Shown one piece after another: positions 11,391-23,270 of a DNA stretch of 64,000 bases. The first letter of the stretch is position 1. The number at the start of each line of letters is the position of its first letter. The notes under the pieces were generated by a model. It saw only the letters and a list, made by a program, of their open reading frames with translations, made no database searches and was not told the origin of the DNA. The stretch spans positions 19,157,555 to 19,221,554 of the forward strand of contig NC_065875.1 in NCBI RefSeq assembly GCF_933775445.1, written 5' to 3'. Made by a program: the position numbers and the translations under genes. Source of the stretch: Argentina anserina (lineage: Eukaryota; Streptophyta; Magnoliopsida; Rosales; Rosaceae).

Positions 11391-11636
11391 GTAACTATTC
11401 TATGTACCCACCATACCACGTGACACTTCTATGTGGTGTACCACGTGACACTTTTATGTGGTGCACCCAGCCAATCATATCACGTCGTGGTATAATTAAC
11501 ATGCACACAGTGAAAATGACAAAATTTTATTTACATATAAGTAACCAATCAGAAACAAACATAGTAAAAAATGGACCAATAACAATAAAAAGGTACGCCA
11601 CGTGGGATATGTGGAGGGTATATATAAAAATTTCTC
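11391..11636. mobile_element. MITE family A, copy 1 (246 bp), with CACGTG motifs
   Basis: It matches the copy at 34398-35017 in order and orientation: CACGTGACAC, CCAGCCAATCATAT, AATTAACATGCAC and CACGTGGGATATGTGG all recur. The ends are imperfect inverted repeats (GTAACTATTCTATGTACCC versus GAGAAATTTTTATATATACCC). Three CACGTG palindromes (G-box core) lie within it. No coding capacity. Confidence 0.8.
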
Positions 11637-12981
11637 CGTACTACAACATATAACCTTTCCATTTCGGCATTTTCATTTATCAAATATGAGAAATTAACTA
11701 CTTTTTTTTCTTTTCGGGATTTCATCTAGTAGACAATATTCAATATAGACAGACAATGTATATGTAACTTTTTTGTTGCCCTCTAAAAGTCCACATTATT
11801 GGATATCATACGCATGAAAATTGCTAATATATGGTAATGGGAAAATGAAAGAAGGTGTGTTGCAACTTATTCTCTGTGGTCTTGTGGATTGATCTAAGCC
11901 TTTAAGAACATCCACACTGGCGAGCACGACGAGAGGTGGTGCTCGAGCATGGAATAGGACTGCTCGGGTTTGCTCGAGCAAACCCAATTTTGAGCTCGCA
12001 CTGGAATCCATGGTGCTAGTCAACCCAGGGGTTTTGCTCGGGCAATCGCTCGATCGCCTAGCGGAGCCCACAACACATCGATGACATCATGCACTTTTTT
12101 TTCTTCTAAAAGCTAGAAACAAAAGTAAGAAAAAATATTACGGATCATTGAATGGATGACACGTGGATTACCGGCTAGGCCATTCAAACTCCAATGGTTT
12201 AATAGATCTTGACCTTCCACTTTGAATCAGAAATTTCGATCAAATGGTCAGGATTCATAGGCAACAGCTACTATTTGATCAGAACGGAAATAAACCCCAA
12301 AAATAGTTTAAAAATCCCAAAATTTTCAAAACTCTCCAAATAAATTTTTCTATAAATACTACTTTAATTTTTGATCAACTCACACCAATTTGTGCACAAT
12401 AAATTTCACATCTTTCACATCTCCTCTCTCATTTCATTTAGCATTTTTTCCAAAACAATGGGCACCCATTGACTTCCTTCCGAAGGTTTACAAATGTGCA
12501 TCTCTTTTGTCCGTCATAGAGTTGATGAATACGACGGTAAAAATTGTGGGAGACAATTCATGCTGATTTTATGCAAAATTGGGAGCTAGCATAAGGTGAG
12601 AAACCTCCGAATGAGCCGAGGACCCGAATCGCGCTCGCTTCTCACTACAACAAGTGCAAGCTACTCTTGCAAAAATGAGGCGAATGTTTGGGGGCGTCAC
12701 GACAACGTATAGCTAACAGCACTTCGTTAATGGACGAAGTAAGTTTACATTGTTTAATCATATATTTTAATTTTTATTTGATTATATGAATTAAATTATG
12801 TAATTTATATATCTAATTTGTTTAAATATGTAGCATTTTTTACATTATTTGTTTTATCCAATTTGTTTAAATTATGTAATTAAATATGTACCTAATATAA
12901 GTTTTTCATTAAGAACGACAAGCTCAATCATGTTAGTATAATGCCAAGAAGAAAAAGTTTACACACTTAGAATGTTGAGAA

Positions 12982-13485
12982 GTGGTTAATGATCATTCGT
13001 CTTTTGTTGTAGTGCTATCTACTATTCCATCTCCATATGCAAGTAGTTACGATGCTACTCCTTATGTAACCAAATCATCTCCGACCATCACTTTGAATGA
13101 CGACCAAGTGAATGAGACACCTCAAAGCAACACGGCAACTTCCTCGAGTCCACCTAGACCAATGGGAACCAAGGCGGCAAAGGAAGCTAGGCGCCAAAAG
13201 AAACAAGGTAAGACTACTATTGAGCAACGAGTTGAGGTTTTGCATACAATTGCAAGTGACCAAGCATCATGGCACGCCAAGAGGCTAGCACATAATAAAA
13301 GTGAGCTTAATTATTACGCGGAGTACATAGACATTCAAAAGCGGAAGTAAGCAAGGGCGGAAGAAGAGTTACAATTGAAGAAACAAGAGAATGATACAAG
13401 GATCATGACAATGGATTTGGAGGCTATGACCACAATATCGAAAATGTATTTTACCAAGAGAAAACTAGAAATCCTTAATGAATGA
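12982..13485 (+). pseudogene. Harbinger ORF1 (NAM-associated, DNA-binding accessory protein) relic
   Basis: Plus-strand reading frame with the conserved RPMGTKAAKEARR block followed by a Lys-rich, helical tail, as in the No-apical-meristem-associated C-terminal domain carried by plant Harbinger accessory proteins. In autonomous elements the accessory protein helps the transposase bind DNA and enter the nucleus (family knowledge). An in-frame TAA at 13348-13350 interrupts the frame, which otherwise runs on for 44 codons (ARAEEELQLKKQEND...) to a TGA at 13483-13485. The upstream SANT/Myb-like part, around 12640-12970, can only be traced in pieces. Non-functional. Confidence 0.8.
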
Positions 13486-13721
13486 GGAGCAAGTTAAGAT
13501 CAACCTACCGATGAAACATATTCATATTGTTATCACCCAAGTCGCGTGCTATTTCCATGATAGTTATAGTATTGTATTAAATTTAAATTTTCGAGAAAGA
13601 AAAATGCAATGTATTTATTAAGATGAAATTGAAATACACAAAAAATTAAAACACATACTTAAATTACGCACAAACTTAATAATTAAATACAAACGGAATG
13701 AAAATACATAATAAAATATAT

Positions 13722-14977
13722 TTAGAGTATTTTACATTTTTCCACCCTCCAAATGTGTTTCACCAGGTCTCTCTTGAGCTCTCTATGGATGTAAACGGAT
13801 TCGATATCAGAAACACGGTCGTGAAACCGTTGTATATTGGCTTCATCTCTACTTATTGGTTCAAAACGAATTCGATTCCCTTGTACATCCACTGGCCCAT
13901 CATAAACTCGAAAAGTCGTTGATGAGTTTTGCAAGTTTTCTTCTTCATCATCCTCCACGTACTCTTTCTCAACAATCATGTTTATGAAATATAATGCAAG
14001 CTAACATGATGGTAGTCATTATCGATTTGTGGTGCATTGTACAACTATGACGTATAATTGCCCATCGAGATTGCAAGATGCCAAAAGCCCTCTCCACATC
14101 TTTCTAGTATGGCTCATGTTTCTTTGCAAAGAGTTTATCTTGCGGCGTCTGGGGATTGTAAATTGTTTTGAAAAATGTAGAGTACCTTGGATATATTTCT
14201 TCCACCAGATAATAAGTTGTCGAGTATCTCTGTCCGTGGACTTCGTAGACGGCAGTTGGGCCTCTTCCGACAAGGATCCTGAGAACACATTTGATAGGTG
14301 GAGCATGTTAATGTCATTCTTAGCTCCAGGACACCCAAATAAAATGTACCATGTCCACGTATCATACAAGGCAACCGCCTCCAGGATGACCGTTGGACGA
14401 CCCCTTCGCCCCGAGTATGCCCTTTGATAGTTGGTTGGGCAGTTCTTCCACTCTCAGTGCATGTAGTCGATGCTTCCAATCATACCTGGAAAGCTTTGGC
14501 GTTCACCTTTAGTAGTAGTTGTGTGAGGTATGCCGGTGTTGGACTACAGAGGTATCTTGGACCATAGAGGTGAACCACTTGCTTGCAAAACTCCTTCATA
14601 CAATGGAGGGTAGTTGATTCTCCAATCCTTATAATTTCAGTACATTGATATGCGACTGACCCGTACACCAGCATTCGTAGGGCCCATATTATTTTTTATT
14701 GGGGAAGTAGCCTTAGCAAACTAGTGGCGTCTTCTCTTTGGTGCCAAGATTGGTCGTGGTTGCAGAGGTCTGTCATGATAATGGTTAATCGGTCTTTACT
14801 TATCATGTACCTCTGGCGAATGTCTTGCGCGTCGAAAATTGGACATTCAATGAAGTAATCTTTCATGAGATTATGTCCCCTAAATAGCCTCTGACGTGAC
14901 TTATTTAGTTTTTTACTGCGACGTGAACCGATTGGCCGTGTTGGTTCATCGTCGTGTTGTGCTTCCGCCATGATCAC
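13722..14977 (-). pseudogene. Harbinger transposase relic (plant transposon protein / HARBI1-like)
   Basis: Minus-strand pieces in successive frames read a Harbinger transposase of the plant transposon protein family. They are the N-terminal part (14977-14696), RIGESTTLHCMKEFC (around 14600), the catalytic-core block GMIGSIDYMHWEWKNCP followed by YSGRRGRPTVILEAVA (around 14350-14480), PGAKNDINMLH, and the C-terminal block FRVYDGPVDVQGNRI (13979-13722). Changes of frame at about 14690, 14480, 14135 and 13990 mean it cannot make a full protein. The host Harbinger enzyme is a DDE nuclease that cuts and pastes DNA at 3-bp TWA targets. Confidence 0.85.
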
Positions 14978-15645
14978 CTGATTGACGAATTATTGCTCCA
15001 TATGGTCATCCTCTTCTTGTTGATGTTGTCTCCGTCTGAAAAAATTGTGAAGCTAAAAGGATTCATTGGTGCATGAACAAGGAAATGTTGCTAAGTGTTT
15101 CGATAGAAAGATCTTAAATCTACTCTGATTCTTCACAATGGTGTGAGTATAAAATGAGTGATATTAGACAATTATAGCCAATTGGTCTAAAATCTCGCCG
15201 GAAATCCGGTCCAATTATTTTGCCAACAATGACACGTGTCAATTATCTATTAGTCTAAAATCTATCAGAAATCTTGTATAATATCAAGTCGATAACGACA
15301 CGTGGCACATTATTATTGGTTGTAAATATATCCGGTAATTTTTTTAAAATAATTTCACAACAAGACAAAATTGAATTGATCAAGCAAATTGTGAATAGGT
15401 GTGTGGAAAAATCGATTTGCTTGTGCAAATTTTGAAACCAATTTGCTTGAAGAAAAATTTACTTCCGCATCCACCATTTGCTTGAGCAAACCTATTTTAT
15501 AAGTGTGGATGCTCTTAGAGCAAATTTGCTTATGTACCCACCTATTGCTTGAGTAAAATGAATTTATGGGTGCACATGGTCTAAGTAGAAACTTGACATC
15601 ATGAAACAGTGAAAAATGGCAAGAAAGCGGTTCCATGAGTTAATG

Positions 15646-15817
15646 TTCTAAAAATAGGCGGCGCCTAGGCGCCCGGAGATCCTTGGCTGCCTCGATTTTT
15701 GGCCGATTAATCCTCGATTAATCCGATTAATCCCCGATTAATTCGATTAATCTCCGATTAATCTTCTGGGCGCTGGTTTTTAGCTGTCCGCCCAATTAAC
15801 GCCTAACGTTTTTAGAA
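15646..15817. mobile_element. 172-bp MITE with internal CGATTAATC repeats
   Basis: Perfect 9-bp terminal inverted repeat TTCTAAAAA (15646-15654) / TTTTTAGAA (15809-15817), followed inward by related GGCG-rich segments at both ends. The centre has five or so GATTAATC units (15700-15766). I see no clear target duplication. It sits about 520 bp upstream of the RBOHB start codon. Confidence 0.7.
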
Positions 15818-16175
15818 TTTTGGTTCTATGTGGTTGTAAAACGCAGTTTTTTTTTAACAGAGTTGAAAAACGCAGTTGACCGCCGCCGGTGCTTGCCTAC
15901 AACATTTTTTTAATTCAACGTCTCCAACTTTATATGATGGTCGATTAAAAATGCACAATAACGTGTATATATAAAAGTATAATCGACTGAGTCGCTGTGC
16001 TGGTTAGATATAGCAGTACCCGCGGACCCGCCGACTGTCCCTCCTTCGTTTTCGATTTTCTTTCTTTAATACCTTTCAAAGATTTTCTCATGCTCAATTG
16101 ACTTTTCCGCTCTGAAAATCAAACTCGGTGTTTTTATCCCCCTCTCTCTCTTTTATCCATTCTCACTCCATGGCT

Positions 16176-16183
16176 TATATATA
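16176..16183 (+). promoter_or_regulatory. Candidate TATA box of the RBOHB gene
   Basis: TATATATA about 155 bp upstream of the RBOHB ATG, preceded by CT-rich sequence (16138-16165) common in plant core promoters. Predicted from position only. Confidence 0.4.
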
Positions 16184-16335
16184 CACTCCTCTAATTTCAA
16201 AGCAGATATATCAAACCCCATTCTTTCCATTCTTGACTCAAGTCGCACATTCTTTTTCAGAATCAGTTTCATCACTTTCATGTACTTGAATTTCGTATCG
16301 ATTTTGTCTGTTTGGTTGAGTTTCTGAGTAGAGAA

Positions 16336-19300
16336 ATGGAAAGCCGTCAGGAGGATCGAGCTTCCGTGGAGAATATCTCCGACTCCGAAGTCATGGCCAG
16401 AGCCGAGAGGAAAGTTTTCAGCGGTCCTCTAGGCTCGAGCTCATCCTCTAGGGCTTGGAGGATCAAGAGCTTGGATAAGAAGAGGACTAGTACCAGCACC
16501 GAAAACGATGACGACGAGGCTTACGTGGAGATAACTCTCGACATCCTCGACGACTCGGTGGCTGTGCACAGTGTTCAGGCAGCCGGAGGTGGTGGCCACG
16601 AAGATCCGGAACTTGCCTTGCTGGCTAAGAAGACTCTGGAGGGCAAGAAGTCAGAGTCGTTCCGGTTGTCGCTCCTCCGAAACACGTCGACGCACATAAG
16701 GCAGGTCTCTCAGGAACTGAAGCGTCTGACTTCATTCTCGAAGCGAAACTCCGGCGCCGGCCGACGCGTCGACCGGACCAGGTCCGCCACCGCGCATGCT
16801 TTAAAGAGCCTCAAATTCATCACCGCCAAGGCCTCTACCGCCAACGGCTGGGCCTCCGTTGAGAAACGCTTCGACGAACTCACCGCCAACTCCAATGGCC
16901 TTCTCAACTATTCTCTCTTCGGTGAATGCATAGGTACATACCTTATCAATTAATCATATTCAATTAGTTGACTAATTATACATGTCGTATTCTTTTGCTC
17001 ATTAACTAATTAATTTGGTTTTGGTGACGTAGGAATGAACAAGGAGTCTAAGGAATTCGCCGGCGAGCTTTTCCGGGCGATTGCTCGGAGACGCAACATT
17101 AGCGGTGATGCCATCAACAAGGCAGAGCTGAGAGAGTTCTGGGAGCAGATTTCCGACGAAAGCTTCGACTCTAGGCTCCAGACTTTCTTTGACATGTACA
17201 ATTTTTTTTTTAATTCTTCATAATGTAGTTTGGACTTAATCTCTAATCTCCGGCAATTTAACTAGTTTTTATATCAACTAATCGGGATTATCACTTTCCA
17301 TGCAGGGTGGATAAAGACGCGGACGGAAGAATCACTGAAGAAGAAGTCAGAGAGGTAGGTGACAGTGGTCGGCTAGTTTGAATTTTTTAATTACTTGACA
17401 TTGTCCAAATAATTTGTTCTTCATTTATATTAATTGCTCATGGAAATTCGGATCCAGATTATTAGTCTCAGTGCTTCCGCGAATAAGCTCTCCAACATTC
17501 AGAATCAAGCTCAGGAATATGCAGCGCTCATTATGGAAGAGCTTGACCCAGACAATGTTGGCTACATTATGGTATGTTTAGCTTCATGAGTACAATTATT
17601 TAATTTATATTTGAAGACTTTGATTCTCTTGTTTGACAGTGAAATAACTAATTAATTAACAGGTTGAAAACTTGGAAACATTGTTGCTGCAAGCTCCGGT
17701 GCACCACTCGGTTACCGTAAGCGATAGCCGAGTTTTGAGTCAACTACTGAGTCAGAAGCTGAAGCCAACACAAGAAAACAACCCAATTACAAGGTGGTAC
17801 CAGAAGATAAAGTACTTCTTGTTAGATAATTGGCAAAGAGTTTGGGTTTTGATGCTATGGATTGGCATAGTATCGGCTTTGTTTGTGTACAAGTTTATTC
17901 AGTACAAGAACAAGGAAGCATTTGAAGTGATGGGGTATTGTGTTTGCATCGCTAAAGGAGGAGCAGAGACTTTGAAGTTCAACATGGCACTGATTCTGTT
18001 ACCGGTTTGTCGAAACACGATTACCTGGCTCAGAAACAAGACCAAATTGGGGGTGGTAGTCCCGTTCGATGATAATCTGAACTTCCATAAGGTCATTGCA
18101 GTAGGAATAGTCATCGGGGTTGGATTACACGCCGGAGCGCATTTGACGTGTGATTTTCCGAGGTTAATTCATGCCACGGAAGATCAGTACGAGAGCATGA
18201 TACCGTACTTTGGTGAAGATCAGCCTAAGAATTATTGGTGGTTTGTGAAGGGGGTGGAAGGATTGACTGGGATTGGAATGGTGGTGTTGATGGCCATAGC
18301 TTTCACTTTGGCAACTCCTTGGTTTAGAAGAAACAAGTTGAACTTGCCAAAGCCGCTGAAGAAATTAACAGGTTTCAATGCCTTTTGGTATTCACACCAT
18401 CTATTTGTTATTGTCTACGCTCTCCTCATAATTCATGGGATTAAACTCTACCTCACTAAAGTATGGTACTACAAAACGGTAAGTTCATCTCATTCAATTG
18501 GTAAAACGTTCATGTTATTTTTAGTATGTATACCTACTGTATAGACTGTCGATTCTCTCATGCATGTCATCATGTGAATGTATATGAGAGGTTGGTGTTG
18601 CATTATGATGACAATGACTCTACCTCTGCGGACTTGCAGACATGGATGTATTTGGCAGTGCCGGTTTTACTCTATGCTTGCGAAAGGCTAATTAGATTTT
18701 TCAGATCAAGCATCAAGCCAGTCAAGATTCTCAAGGTAAAAAATAATTCCAAGTTAGTCTCATTTTCCGTTACACTTGATTTAGTTTCTTCATAAATGTT
18801 GGTGACACAATGTGATATATATATATATATATATTTAATCATTGAAGGTTGCTGTTTATCCGGGAAATGTGCTTGCACTGCACATGTCTAAACCGCAAGG
18901 TTTCAAATACAAGAGCGGGCAGTACATGTTCGTCAACTGCGCCGCAGTTTCTCCATTCGAATGGTAGGTAACAAGAGATTTGTTGTCACATTTCACAACT
19001 TCACATTGTGATCAGAACTAAAGTATTGAATTGAAACAGGCATCCATTTTCGATTACCTCTTCACCGGGAGATGACTACTTAAGCGTCCACATTCGAACA
19101 CTCGGGGATTGGACTCGGCAGCTCAAGACCGTTTTCTCATCGGTAAATCAAACACATTTGACCTTTACTACAACTCATTTCATTTTTATCTTGCACGATC
19201 TCATTGTTATATATTTTTTGTATGAATTGGTCACTGTAGGTATGTCAGCCTTCAGCTGCTGGTAAAAGTGGACTACTCAGAGCTGACATGCAAGAAGAAA

Positions 19301-20097
19301 ACAACCCCAGCTTTCCCAAGATCCTAATCGACGGTCCATACGGAGCACCAGCACAAGACTACAAGAAATACGACGTCGTGTTGCTGGTAGGCCTGGGAAT
19401 CGGGGCCACCCCCATGGTCAGCATTGTGAAAGACATCATCAACAACATGAATTTCTTGAAGAACAAGGAACTCGACGAGTACGCAGTTATGGACGATATA
19501 CTAGAGAGTGGCAAGGCTGAGAGCAATAATGACAACAACACCAGCAGCAGTGGCAAGAGCAACAAGAGCAATAAAGGGTTCAGGACCCAGAAAGCTTATT
19601 ACTATTGGGTGACGAGGGAACAGGGCTCGTTTGAATGGTTCAAAGGGATTCTCAATGAGGTGGCAGAGATGGACGAAAAGGGTGTGATCGAGTTACATAA
19701 CTACTGCACCAGCGTGTACGAGGAAGGTGATGCTAGGTCAGCATTGATAGCTATGCTTCAGAATCTCCACCATGCCAAGAATGGCGTTGATGTAGTCTCC
19801 GGTACTCGCGTCAAATCTCATTTCGCCAAACCTAACTGGCGGCAAGTGTATAAGAAGATCGCACTGCATCACCCTGATAGCCGAGTTGGTAAGCGCGCAT
19901 TATTGCTAATCTTGCCTCTATAATTATCCCAAAGTCCCCAGGAATCAAACTCATGGATCTTCTTTTGTTTTTGTTTTTGTTGCGCAGGTGTGTTTTACTG
20001 TGGGGCACCGGCACTAACAAAGGAGCTGAGGCAATTGGCGCTGGACTTCTCTCACAGGACCTCCACCAAGTTCGAGTTTCACAAAGAGAATTTCTAG
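16336..20097 (+). CDS. RBOHB: Respiratory burst oxidase homolog (NADPH oxidase), RBOHB type
   Basis: Plasma-membrane NADPH oxidase that passes electrons from cytosolic NADPH through FAD and two haems to external oxygen, making superoxide for defence and signalling. Ten exons with GT/AG borders join in frame to 937 residues: 16336-16933, 17033-17195, 17306-17354, 17458-17571, 17663-18478, 18640-18735, 18848-18963, 19040-19142, 19240-19888, 19988-20097. Domains in order: Ser-rich regulatory N-terminus, respiratory-burst domain ([20 protein letters not shown]), EF-hand [13 protein letters not shown] (about 254-266) and a weaker second one, ferric-reductase membrane core with haem histidines ([10 protein letters not shown]), FAD site [12 protein letters not shown] (about 652), NADPH sites GLGIGATP and YCGAPAL, and C-terminus HKENF. 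The wording of the N-terminal domain favours the RBOHB clade; that subtype call is an inference. The in-frame codons before 16336 lack an ATG. The gene looks intact. Confidence 0.96.
18816..18834. repeat. (TA)n microsatellite in RBOHB intron 6
   Basis: Short TA run inside the intron between exons 6 and 7 (18736-18847). Confidence 0.85.
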
Positions 20098-22375
20098 ACG
20101 ATCGAGTATATACTGATTATTAGCTAGCACATTATCTGTTGTATATGCTTAGATGACCTAATGCCTATGTAAGTGAATCAAACAGTTTGGTTTTGGATGA
20201 AGATGATTAGATTAGGGAGGACGATTCTTTGTAAATTGTATTGCAGCCAAAGTGGGAAATAAGAGGACCACACCCACTTGGTGGTGGGTGAGTGCCTGCC
20301 CACGAGTAGTACCATAATTTGAGCAAAGTGGCCAAGAAGAAGAAGGAAAGGACCCGCCGCAGAAAGTGACCACCAAATAATGGAGATATGGTGATGGTGT
20401 GTCAGCCTGAAAAATCACCACACCAGCCACAGCAAGAAGTATCCAATTACTTATATATAACAATACACTCTTCTTTAATTTGTGTTCCCTTGGATCTTAT
20501 TCTTCCAAATTTTAGTGAATTCTTTACTACTGTCCATGTTTGTTCTATAATTGAATTGAAGAGCGAAGCAGATTTGAGTCTCTTTATTTATGAATTGTTT
20601 CACTTTGCTGATGACATGCTTACGTACAAATTTGTTGAGCTAAACAGCAGCCCCTAAATGATGTGATTCTTTGAAAACGCGTGCAGTAGGACAGTGAATA
20701 TGAGCTCCATGCTTTGATACAGCTACGTGACACCCCCATATATATACTCTGAAGAAGATTATTTGGTCTATGAGATTTCTGCCGTTGAAGTTGAATAAAT
20801 GTACTCTTCGATTATATCGACAATGTCAATTCAGTGATGCTCGAGTGTTCGATCACTTCATGCATAAGTCTTAACCTACCCGCCAAACACTAACAACCAC
20901 TAGCGATCGGTACTAAATACATGCATGAGCAAAACAAAGGGCCAAGCTTAGATTGAAAGTGGTTTTGAGGTACACATTATCTTGAACTGAATATACATAC
21001 CCGGCCACAACCGGCGCCTTGTTATAGCGATCTAGCTTTGGTCAATTTTTACGGTCATACAGAACCTTTTGGTTGGAAAATACCGATTTGAATAATATTG
21101 GCAACTAGCTTAAGCTTAGCTGGGGAGTCTGAAGGAGAAGAAATGTACATTCAACTTGTGGTCGGTATAGAATTACATGTTACTTATTACGTAGGGAATA
21201 AAAATATGATTGATAACCGGAGAACCAGAGACGGTGGAGTTCGCTTCATAAAGTTCAGATGGAAAACTAAAACTCGAACAAATTAGGGGACAGTCGCATT
21301 ATTACTAACTAATGACCATGTACTTTGCAGTACGTACGACGATTGCATGGGGTTGAGAAAGGCGAGAGCAGTACGTCCGTACTAGGTTGGCTGAGAATCC
21401 TGAGATCGATATCCATGATCGACAAGGGTGTACGTTGAAATTGAACTGCAGTCTGCATATCCCTGGATTCACCAGTTCGTACTCGATAAGTTCAGATGAT
21501 CACTTCTCCACGTTAATTTTGAATTTATTTCCTATAATTAAGATGCCTAATTAGTCTTAAACTATCCTCCTGAACAAAGCCTCAAATACGTGCATGTAAT
21601 AGCTGCATGATCGATCATCAGCACATCAACAACCCTAGCAACGTACTCTATATCGGTGAAAACAACGTAATTAATTCGATCTATGTCAACTCTTGGAATG
21701 AATATTAGAAATGCATGTACATTCTTAATTTTGATGGGAACCCCAATCCTTTTGATTGTATCTTTGTTCAACTTCAGTTTTTTTTTATCGTATAAACAAC
21801 TGATATGTTATAAAAAAATCTGGTATAAGTCGAACTCACGAGTTTGTTCAACTTCAATTTCTAGCGTGCCACACACATGTATAATTTTTTTTTGTTCTTT
21901 GGAGGAGGAATACTATTTTTGCCTTTAAAAAAAATTGATTTCTGCCGCGCGCAGAAGTGGAACAAATACTCTTAAATGAATATTGATGCCAAGGTCAACA
22001 CACGATGTAAGACTCGAACTTCATGCTATGGCATACCTATTCTTTGTCGACAAAAATTACACCATTAATTGGTATACCTACCCTCCAAACACTAATTCGG
22101 CAGCATCACGTATACGCAACCCTTTTGATAATTCAAAATATGCATGAAAAAACCCAAATCATTCAATTCGTGAGGAAGTATTATCATATAGGTACAATAC
22201 AGGTATATACGTTTGAATTGGCAAGCTTCAAGCTTAGTTGTGATCGTATTTTTCTACATGTTTTGGTTGGTACGATTTTGTTTTACTGGGGGCTGATTTC
22301 TTCCACATTACATACAATTCAAAAAGTAAGATTATATACATTTCAAAAAGCAAGATATAATAACTTACTTTTTGG
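20098..22375. other. Intergenic, no supported gene
   Basis: RBOHB 3' flank followed by AT-rich sequence. The small ORFs here have no recognisable domain and no splice-linked partners. Confidence 0.5.
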
Positions 22376-22637
22376 CATCCTTAACTAAATAAACTGGTCA
22401 ATCATGATTGTTATAAATTATAAGGACCATAGGTCCATAACCAATATAACAGTATAGCTCACATCCTTAACTAAATAAACTGGTCAATCATGATTGTTAT
22501 AAATTATAAGGACCATAGGTCTATAACCAATATAACAGTATAGCTCACATCCTTAACTAAATAAACTGGTCAATCATGATTGTTATAAATTATAAGGACC
22601 ATAGGTCCATAACCAATATAACAGTATAGCTCACATC
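22376..22637. repeat. Tandem repeat, 3 x 86 bp
   Basis: Three nearly identical 86-bp units, each beginning with CCTTAACTAAATAAACTGG and ending CAGTATAGCTCACAT. The copies differ at one or two bases, so the array is young. It ends just before the hAT-like element at 22652. Confidence 0.93.
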
Positions 22638-22651
22638 GCCATAGTTCGTAC

Positions 22652-23262
22652 TAGGCCTGTAAATTAAGCCCAAGGCTGACGAACATATCCAAATTTAATC
22701 CAAAAAATGGACCGCGGGCCGGTTCGGTCTAAATTGATGGGCGGACTTTATTTGGCCACTTTTGGAATTGGTAGGGTATGTGTAACACTTTTCAAGCTCT
22801 AGGCCGACCTAAAACACTGCATATATGGTATATTATTAGGCAAACCCGTAACCTGGCCCATTCTCAGCCCATCTTAGTAATAATTGGTTTTTTACTTTAC
22901 ATTTAAAATATTAAATATTAAGAATTAATTATATGTTGGTTCAATTGACAAATGTGTTATTCATATAGAAAGAGGTTCATGGATTCAACTCTTATCTCTA
23001 TCAAATTTTTGTAAATGAACATTAAAATATTTTATTATTTAAAAAATCGCGGGCCAAACGTAGGCCGGGTCATGGGCATGCGTTTTAAGCCCAAACTTTA
23101 TTCACCCAAAATGTGGGATCGGGCTTTTCACATATTGTGATTAGAGCCGGCCCTGCCCTGCCCATTTTACATATAGGACATAAAAGGTCATGGGCCGGGT
23201 AGTATGTGGGTCTTCATTTCTTAAGACCGGACCGATCATGCCCTGCCCATTTAATAGGCCTA
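22652..23262. mobile_element. 611-bp non-autonomous hAT-like element with 8-bp TSD
   Basis: The left end TAGGCCTGTAAATTAAGCCC and the right end, inverted, TAGGCCTATTAAATGGGC form the TIR. The flanks GTTCGTAC (22644-22651) and GTTCGTAG (23263-23270) are an 8-bp target duplication with one mismatch. GC-rich subterminal GGGCCGG-type motifs occur at both ends, with an AT-rich, non-coding centre. Confidence 0.85.
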
Positions 23263-23270
23263 GTTCGTAG

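Larger units (their letters stand above)
11905..15514. mobile_element. Decayed PIF/Harbinger element with both ORFs, about 3.6 kb
   Basis: The left end AGAACATCCACACT (11905) and the right end, inverted, GAGCATCCACACT (15502-15514) form the TIR. TTA lies outside both ends (11902-11904 and 15515-15517), the 3-bp target duplication typical of this superfamily. Subterminal TTGCTYGAGCAAA motifs occur at both ends. It carries a plus-strand NAM-associated ORF (12982-13485) and, convergent to it, a minus-strand transposase (13722-14977), the standard two-gene layout. Both ORFs are broken. Confidence 0.85.

Noticed and set aside
16312..16335. Longer N-terminus for RBOHB
   Set aside because: It begins with TTG; the first in-frame ATG is at 16336 and gives a normal RBOH start.
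20212..20463. 83-codon ORF on the minus strand downstream of RBOHB
   Set aside because: It lies in the probable 3' flank of RBOHB, has no recognisable motif and overlaps other random frames.
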